Positions 58,991 to 64,000 of a stretch of 64,000 nt of DNA are shown piece after piece. The notes under the pieces are model-generated. The model was not told the origin of the DNA, ran no database searches, and saw only the letters and a program-made list of their open reading frames with translations. Made by a program: the position numbers and the translations under genes. The stretch is from an uncultured Eudoraea sp. (lineage in GTDB: Bacteria; Bacteroidota; Bacteroidia; Flavobacteriales; Flavobacteriaceae), in the NCBI GenBank assembly GCA_947258405.1, contig CAMYIE010000003.1, positions 183,319-247,318 on the forward strand, in the 5' to 3' direction. Within the stretch, counting starts at the first letter, position 1. Each line of letters opens with the position of its first letter.

Positions 58991-60520
58991 CTATAACTCC
59001 TCAGCCAAGATGACTATCATTGTTTTTATTCCTTCCCTGTAATTCCCCAGTCGTAAGTTCTCATTGGGACTATGCTGATTGTTATCCCGATTAACCGTCG
59101 GGACGGTTACCGCTGGTATATTGAGCGTGGTAACAAAAGGGGAGATCGGAATCGAACCCCCACTCATTCTAATTCGTATAGGTTCTTCACCAAATGCCCT
59201 TGTTAAAGCCCTGGTAAGCCAGAGACCTACCTCAGAATCAAAATCGGTTCGAAAGGACTGATACGATATTTCATGGGTCAGGGTTGCAATTTTTGCGTGT
59301 TCCAGTCTTTCCTCTTTGGTAGGTTCTCTGTCGATAACATAAAAACCCTGATTCTGAATATGATCAGAAATGAGTTGAATTAATCGATTTGGGTCTGACT
59401 CCAGTACCAATCGAACATCAATTTCCGCCCTGGCCCAGCCAGGTATTATAGTCCTTACTTTTTCATCGATCCATCCTGATTGCATGCCCCGAATATTCAG
59501 GGAGGGATATTGAATGGATTCCTGGTAGTAGCTGCCAACCTGGTCTGTTTTGGCAATCTGGAGTCGGTCTTTTATCTGCGCTTCATCGTCGGGTACGGCT
59601 TTCAGGATCTTTTCCGTTTCCGCATCGATGGAAATCCCGTCGTAAAAACCTTCGATAGTTACCCTGCCTTCATCGTCTTTCATCGAGGCGAGTAGTTTGG
59701 ATAGCCGCAGGGCAGGGTTCGGGGCATAATTCCCGAAATGACCACTGTGCTGGGGTACCACCGGACCATAGGTGGTTAACTGAACCGTGGCTATACCACG
59801 GGCGCCAAAAGTAAGTGTAGGCCGGTTGGTGATATGCCTTGGTCCGTCGAAAATGATGAGCATGTCTGCCTCCAACAGAGCAGCATTATCTGTAACGGCT
59901 TTGGGAAGCTGGGGAGAACCCAGTTCTTCCTCAAAATCCATAATGACTTTTATGTTATAGTTTGGTGATAAGTTCAATTCTGTGGCAGCATCCAGGGCAG
60001 TTAAAAACATTGCTACCGGACCTTTGGCATCGCTTGCCGAACGCGCAAAAACCCGCCAGTCGTCCTGATATTCAGAAATGGAACTCCAAGGAAGTGCCTC
60101 CCAATCTCCTGCAGCGTTCTTTTTTTTGAGCGTTGGGGTATAGGGACTCTCCTGAAACCAGCGGGTTGAATCTACCGGCTGGCCATCGATTTGCAAATAG
60201 ATCAAAACAGTCTTTTCGGCATTAGGGTGCTTCCGCTCGGCCAGCAGCAAGGACACTGTTGCCGTTTCGATGCGCGTATGGCCAAATCCTCTTTGGGCAA
60301 ATGCCTTTTCGCACCACTGAATATTTTTCTCGATTTCATCCGGATAAAACGCATCATTGGGAATACTGAGTAAATCCTTGAGCAGGGGGAAGGAAGCGGC
60401 GGTAAATTTCCGGGTGGTTTCATCTAGTCGATCCCGATCTAATTCTTGCCCAAGCAGGCTTAAATTAACAAGGAGAAAGAAAATTACAGAGTATGTTTTA
60501 AAGAATAAAGAAGACTTCAT
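58991..60520 (-). CDS. Exported M20-family metallohydrolase with altered metal ligand
   Basis: 509 residues with an N-terminal signal (FFLLVNLSLLGQ). M20 features: YLQIDGQPVD, ARSASDAKGPVAM (bridging Asp), DFEEELGSP (catalytic Glu pair), SGHFGNYAPNPALRL in the dimerisation lid, and a late NQHSPNE His. In the family the first motif is H-x-D-G-x-P; here the His is Gln110 while Asp112 is kept. Either this branch uses a different ligand or it has lost one metal. Expected activity would be cleavage of dipeptides or acylated amino acids outside the cytoplasm. Confidence 0.87.
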   Translation of the reverse strand: MKSSLFFKTYSVIFFLLVNLSLLGQELDRDRLDETTRKFTAASFPLLKDLLSIPNDAFYPDEIEKNIQWCEKAFAQRGFGHTRIETATVSLLLAERKHPNAEKTVLIYLQIDGQPVDSTRWFQESPYTPTLKKKNAAGDWEALPWSSISEYQDDWRVFARSASDAKGPVAMFLTALDAATELNLSPNYNIKVIMDFEEELGSPQLPKAVTDNAALLEADMLIIFDGPRHITNRPTLTFGARGIATVQLTTYGPVVPQHSGHFGNYAPNPALRLSKLLASMKDDEGRVTIEGFYDGISIDAETEKILKAVPDDEAQIKDRLQIAKTDQVGSYYQESIQYPSLNIRGMQSGWIDEKVRTIIPGWARAEIDVRLVLESDPNRLIQLISDHIQNQGFYVIDREPTKEERLEHAKIATLTHEISYQSFRTDFDSEVGLWLTRALTRAFGEEPIRIRMSGGSIPISPFVTTLNIPAVTVPTVNRDNNQHSPNENLRLGNYREGIKTMIVILAEEL

Positions 60521-60672
60521 TTTAGCAGTGTTTAGTAACCGCTAAATGTAAAAATCCTGGGGCTATTTACCTAATCCCGGTGGTCCTTAGAAAAATCAAT
60601 CAGCCCACCTTCTCCGCCTCAGGCGTTTCCCACCTTCGCCACCGATAGTTATCGGAGCTTCGGTTGACAAGT

Positions 60673-60731
60673 CAGACGGGCAGGCAATCAACCCGCCTAC
60701 AGTAAAGCTTCGGACGGGCAGGCAATCAACA
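60673..60731. repeat. Intergenic repeat, inverted copy of the 54856 element
   Basis: The reverse complement reads GATTGCCTGCCCGTCCGAAG followed by CTTTACTGTAGGCGGGTTGATT, nearly the same as 54856-54898, with a second partial copy attached (GACGGGCAGGCAATCAAC occurs twice on the plus strand). A small hairpin, CCGATAGTTATCGG at 60642-60655, lies just before it. Confidence 0.75.
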
Positions 60732-60759
60732 ATCATTAATATTCAATTCGAAATCGTAA

Positions 60760-61476
60760 TTACCTGGCTTTAATAATGTATTGATATGGAAGTAGATCTA
60801 CATTTACATCAAAAGAGGTATAACCGGCTTTTTTTAACTCACTAACCACCACATCGATGGGTAATTTATGGTCTAAAGGAGGACCAACTGGAATTTCAGA
60901 TTTGAAAAAATCTATAACGATTAACGCTCCTTTAGGTTTTATGCCCTTTCTTACCTGAGCAAAATATTCCGGACGGTTTTCAATATGATGATATGTATTA
61001 ACGATCAATACCATATCGACCTCTTCTTCTTTAAGGTTAGGTGAATCATACGGTATCTTACGAATTTCAATATTTTCTATGCTATTCTTTTCGATTCGGT
61101 CCTGCAGAAACCCCTGAAACTCGTCATCCACATCAGCAGCAATAACCGTCGCTCCTCTTTCTGCAAGTTTTACAGAGAAATAACCAGATCCAGCTCCAAT
61201 ATCCATAATAGTTTGTCCTTGTATATCCCCTAAAAATTCCAATACTTTTTGAGGTTTTTGATAAGCATCCCTTTCCGGGGATTCGAAGCGTTCTACCAAG
61301 TCTTCAACGGAAGAACGATGCATATGCTCGTTCGCGGCGCCGGGTTTGGATTGCTTCTCGCTATGATGCTCATGTACATCATCTTTCACCTGACTGGTAT
61401 CTCTGTTGCGTGGGGTGTCCTTGCAACTTAAACAAAGAACAAATAAAATTATCAAAGTCAGATTTTTCATTTTCAT
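60760..61476 (-). CDS. Predicted exported class I methyltransferase lipoprotein
   Basis: 238 residues. The N-terminus is a lipoprotein signal (LTLIILFVLCLSC, Cys18) followed by a charged linker rich in His. A complete SAM-binding domain follows: TIMDIGAGSGYFSVKLAERGATVIAADVD (motif I, with the acidic motif II end), DMVLIVNTYHHIENR and KGALIVIDFF. Methyltransferases need cytoplasmic SAM, so export is unexpected. A wrong start is unlikely, because the next Met in frame would leave out nothing but the signal. Substrate unknown. TATATTTA at 61497-61504 (minus) is a near-match -7 box. Confidence 0.82.
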   Translation of the reverse strand: MKMKNLTLIILFVLCLSCKDTPRNRDTSQVKDDVHEHHSEKQSKPGAANEHMHRSSVEDLVERFESPERDAYQKPQKVLEFLGDIQGQTIMDIGAGSGYFSVKLAERGATVIAADVDDEFQGFLQDRIEKNSIENIEIRKIPYDSPNLKEEEVDMVLIVNTYHHIENRPEYFAQVRKGIKPKGALIVIDFFKSEIPVGPPLDHKLPIDVVVSELKKAGYTSFDVNVDLLPYQYIIKAR

Positions 61477-61708
61477 GTCATTTTGGTAATGAATTGTAAA
61501 TATAGGTGGGATTTTAATTTTTTGAGGTTAAGGGTTAGGCTATGAGTAGGCGCGATGTGGCCATTAAGATGTGCCTTTTGAACAGTTCTATTGGTTTAGG
61601 TATGCCGAACTGCGAGCAACTAATCATCTACAACTTGGTTTAAAAAATGAAATCTAGGAAAAAACTCAGACCACTGCAAAGTAGTGCTGAATTATAGCCG
61701 TCCCATGT

Positions 61709-62617
61709 TTACTTCAGTTTATCAATATCCAATTTTGGGATTCTGATCACTTCAATCGTAGAAGAAGCTAAAACAACTTTCCCCTGTGTTTCTTCTATTT
61801 CTTTACCGATAATATTGTTCAATAGGTGTTTTATATACCTCCGTTTCTTATAGTCAACGATATATCTTAAGTTAAACTGAATCCAATTATCGGTCATCGT
61901 TAGTGCTAAAGTTGGTTCAACCTGTGCATCTTCTATATAGTATCTGTCTACTACTGTTTTCCATTTAGAAATAGATTGGTTGACATATTCAGATAATTGT
62001 TCAGACGCCACACGAATAATTATTTCTTTTGCCAATTCAATATCAGAACCATATCTGATGGGTAGATTGAATTCATCCCATATAAAAGGGAAATCTTTTG
62101 AATAATTGTACACCGGACCTCTAAATACGAAAGCGTTGCTTAATTTTACAATTCTACCGCTATAATTATCGCTCGTAACCCATTCCCCGATTTCCATCAT
62201 TGTTGTGTAAATACTATCTATATCAATGACATCGCCTTTTATTCCGTTAATTTCTATTCTGTCTCCTGGTTTATAAACCTTGACAAAAAATATATAAAAG
62301 GAACCTGCAATACTTAAAATCAATTCCTGTAATGTAATCGTAATTCCTGCCGTTAGAAGCCCTATGGCCAGCGTAAAGTCTTTGATATTACCAGTAAAAT
62401 ATGATATTGAAAGCAAAATAATTAAGATGTACCCAATTATTTCTACTCCTTTTTGTGACTTGTATCGAACAGTAGTATTAGGTAGATTTTTACGAAGGAA
62501 TCTTCTTAAAAAAGCAATCAAGGCAATTATTAGAATAATCCAAACAACGAACTTGATTATTCCCGTCGCAACTGGATGCTCCAGTGTCCATTCTCTTATG
62601 AATTTCAATATATCCAT
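61709..62617 (-). CDS. MscS-family mechanosensitive channel
   Basis: 302 residues with two to three membrane helices (ATGIIKFVVWIILIIALIAF; VEIIGYILIILLSISYF; LTAGITITLQELILSIAGSFYIFF, the pore-lining type) followed by the MscS beta domain YKPGDRIEINGIKGDVIDI and a C-terminal alpha/beta domain. It would open on membrane stretch during osmotic downshock. A second, different MscS gene begins 417 bases away on the other strand. Confidence 0.88.
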   Translation of the reverse strand: MDILKFIREWTLEHPVATGIIKFVVWIILIIALIAFLRRFLRKNLPNTTVRYKSQKGVEIIGYILIILLSISYFTGNIKDFTLAIGLLTAGITITLQELILSIAGSFYIFFVKVYKPGDRIEINGIKGDVIDIDSIYTTMMEIGEWVTSDNYSGRIVKLSNAFVFRGPVYNYSKDFPFIWDEFNLPIRYGSDIELAKEIIIRVASEQLSEYVNQSISKWKTVVDRYYIEDAQVEPTLALTMTDNWIQFNLRYIVDYKKRRYIKHLLNNIIGKEIEETQGKVVLASSTIEVIRIPKLDIDKLK

Positions 62618-63033
62618 AGATTTTCAAGTGTGATATTTACTTATATTATTACCTCTTCATCTTACCATTTGGTTCTTCCAAATCACAACCAACAATAGGA
62701 TATCACCATTGATGATATTTTACCTGTATGCGTAATTTAATCAAATACCTTGTAACAATATGAATTGAGAGAATCATCTTAGACAAAAGCATTTTCCTTT
62801 ATTTTATTTATCCCCTCTGATTTCTGGGAGAATTCGGAGATGCAAGATTATAAATCCATTCAAAAGTTCCGCAATTTTTCAAAGGTATAAATTAGAGGTA
62901 ATGGCCGCCTGTTGAATAATATTTGTACTTACTTTTCAAGGTTGGTAGGGCATGACCTAATTTTTAACCACTATCTGTTAAGGGTATTATGATAAAATTT
63001 ATTTTTTCAAGGTTGAACCCCTAATTTAGCGTT
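62618..63033. other. Gene-free stretch between divergent MscS genes
   Basis: 416 A+T-rich bases. The only signal I can define is CAAAGGTA at 62880-62887, which is TACCTTTG (exact TAnnTTTG) on the minus strand, 263 bases ahead of the minus-strand channel gene. Only very short frames occur (longest about 29 codons on the minus strand), none convincing. Confidence 0.5.
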
Positions 63034-64000
63034 ATGATGAACGAATTCTTTTCAGCCTCTAATAAATCGTTGTTTTATGTCTTGGGAAGTGTACTTGGCA
63101 TCTTGTTGTTTTATCTGGTATTGCTATTGATACTGAAAAAATTTGGCAAGAATCCGAAATACCTGATTCCTGTAAATGGAGTGCGACGTATCAGCGACCC
63201 GGTACTATTGATGCTTTTATCCTTTTTATTGCGCCTGCCGTCACTACACAATTTGTTAGGAATATCCGAAGGTACCTATTGGATCAAAAAGGCAAGTACA
63301 TTGCTTTTTATATTTGCAACTACCTGGTTGACGCTCAATCTCATCAAGCTTCTAAAACAACATGTTTTAGGTAAATATAATATTGATGCCACTGATAACT
63401 TAAAAGCGCGTAAGGTTACCACCCAGTTCAACATTCTGGAACGAATCATCATATTCGTGGTCATCTTTTTAGCCATAGGCATTGCGCTGATCAGTTTTGA
63501 GGAAATTCGTGAAATAGGCATAAGTATTTTTGCCTCTGCAGGGATCGCCGGGATTATTATTGGTTTTTCGGCCCAGAGAATGATCGGGACTTTTCTGGCG
63601 GGAATTCAAATCGCAGTGGCTCAACCCATAAAATTGGATGATGTGGTCATCGTAGAGGGAGAGTGGGGCCGAATCGAAGAAATTACTCTAACCTATGTAG
63701 TGGTTAAAATTTGGGATAAACGACGGTTGATCGTACCGACCACCTATTTCATAGAACGTCCTTTTCAGAATTGGACGAAAACCTCGGCAGATTTGCTGGG
63801 TACGGTTTTTCTATATACTGACTACCAGGTGCCTATAGAAGCGCTTCGATCAGAACTGACACGTATTCTTGAAAATACCGACCTGTGGGATGGTGAAGTA
63901 AACAATATACAGGTAACCGATTCAAAAGCCCATTATGTGGAAGTCAGGGCTTTAATGAGTGCCAAAAATTCATCTGTGGCCTGGGACTTAAGAGTGCATG
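63034..64000 (+). CDS. MscS-family mechanosensitive channel, C-terminus cut by window edge
   Basis: About 322 residues are visible, starting MMNEFFSASNKSLFYVLG. There are about four hydrophobic segments, then the pore helix ISIFASAGIAGIIIGFSAQRMIGTFLAG and the beta domain VAQPIKLDDVVIVEGEWGRIEEI, LTYVVVKIWDKRRLIVPTTYF, both strong MscS signatures. It is longer at the N-terminus than the neighbouring minus-strand channel, like YnaI/YbdG-type members. The end of the gene lies outside the window. Confidence 0.9.
   Translation, partial: MMNEFFSASNKSLFYVLGSVLGILLFYLVLLLILKKFGKNPKYLIPVNGVRRISDPVLLMLLSFLLRLPSLHNLLGISEGTYWIKKASTLLFIFATTWLTLNLIKLLKQHVLGKYNIDATDNLKARKVTTQFNILERIIIFVVIFLAIGIALISFEEIREIGISIFASAGIAGIIIGFSAQRMIGTFLAGIQIAVAQPIKLDDVVIVEGEWGRIEEITLTYVVVKIWDKRRLIVPTTYFIERPFQNWTKTSADLLGTVFLYTDYQVPIEALRSELTRILENTDLWDGEVNNIQVTDSKAHYVEVRALMSAKNSSVAWDLRVH

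Noticed and set aside
62680-62800. Short frame of about 29 codons on the minus strand between the MscS genes
   Set aside because: No composition or motif supports coding; length is expected by chance.
62988-63000. TGATAAAATTTA upstream of the plus-strand MscS gene
   Set aside because: Only one FNR half-site is present; the second half does not read RTCA.

Overview
This 64-kb window is chromosomal DNA of a marine-type member of the Bacteroidetes, most likely family Flavobacteriaceae. The evidence is the gene content (fused CcoNO oxidase subunit, one-haem CcoP, DNA polymerase III alpha with an N-terminal exonuclease domain, DUF3667, long S16, lipoprotein NosZ), promoters of the Bacteroidetes TAnnTTTG type, and starts without strong Shine-Dalgarno sites. 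I found no tRNA, rRNA, phage, transposase or CRISPR array.

Layout. 0-4.4 kb: cyclase-family protein (cut by the edge), hemW, a broken DUF3667 gene, ruvC, a lipoprotein, a DUF456 protein and a nitroreductase. 4.5-10.4 kb: a complete histidine-degradation operon hutH-hutI-hutU-hutG, meeting hmgA (homogentisate dioxygenase) tail to tail. 11.6-14.8 kb: a probable small structured RNA, type II NADH dehydrogenase, an unknown lipoprotein and a small membrane protein. 14.8-25.4 kb: a universal stress protein, an FNR-type regulator, and the cbb3 oxidase cluster ccoI-S-NO-Q-P-G-H plus a TauE/SafE-like protein. 25.4-28.6 kb: CoA-transferase, deoC, deoD, DUF1643. 28.6-35.9 kb, minus strand: a nitrous oxide reductase cluster (cytochrome c, fasciclin protein, nosZ, membrane protein, nosL, cupin, nosDFY), divergent from an Rrf2 regulator. 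36.5-38.8 kb: second stress protein and hemN. 38.9-48.7 kb: oxidoreductase, nucleotidyltransferase, gcdH, Rieske oxygenase, amino acid permease, DDAH-like hydrolase, rimM-rpsP, sulfatase. 48.9-64 kb: dnaE, trxA, DUF58, an S9 peptidase, a class V aminotransferase, an M20 hydrolase, an exported methyltransferase and two MscS channels. Several intergenic repeat families cluster between 53 and 61 kb.

How the genes work together. The centre of the window is a low-oxygen respiration island: high-affinity cbb3 oxidase, N2O reductase, oxygen-independent haem synthesis (hemN), two stress proteins, and two candidate iron-sulfur regulators. Five FNR-like palindromes (TGAY-N4-RTCA) lie upstream of ccoI, ccoS-NO, the nos cluster/Rrf2, hemN and one stress protein. 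At all six promoters they serve, the palindrome centre lies exactly 33 nt from the centre of a TAnnTTTG-like -7 element, which places the site near -40. This fixed geometry is the strongest unexplained-by-annotation signal in the window and points to a single oxygen-responsive regulon. The flanking blocks are catabolic (histidine, tyrosine/homogentisate, glutaryl-CoA, deoxynucleosides, possibly methylated guanidines or quaternary amines) or housekeeping.
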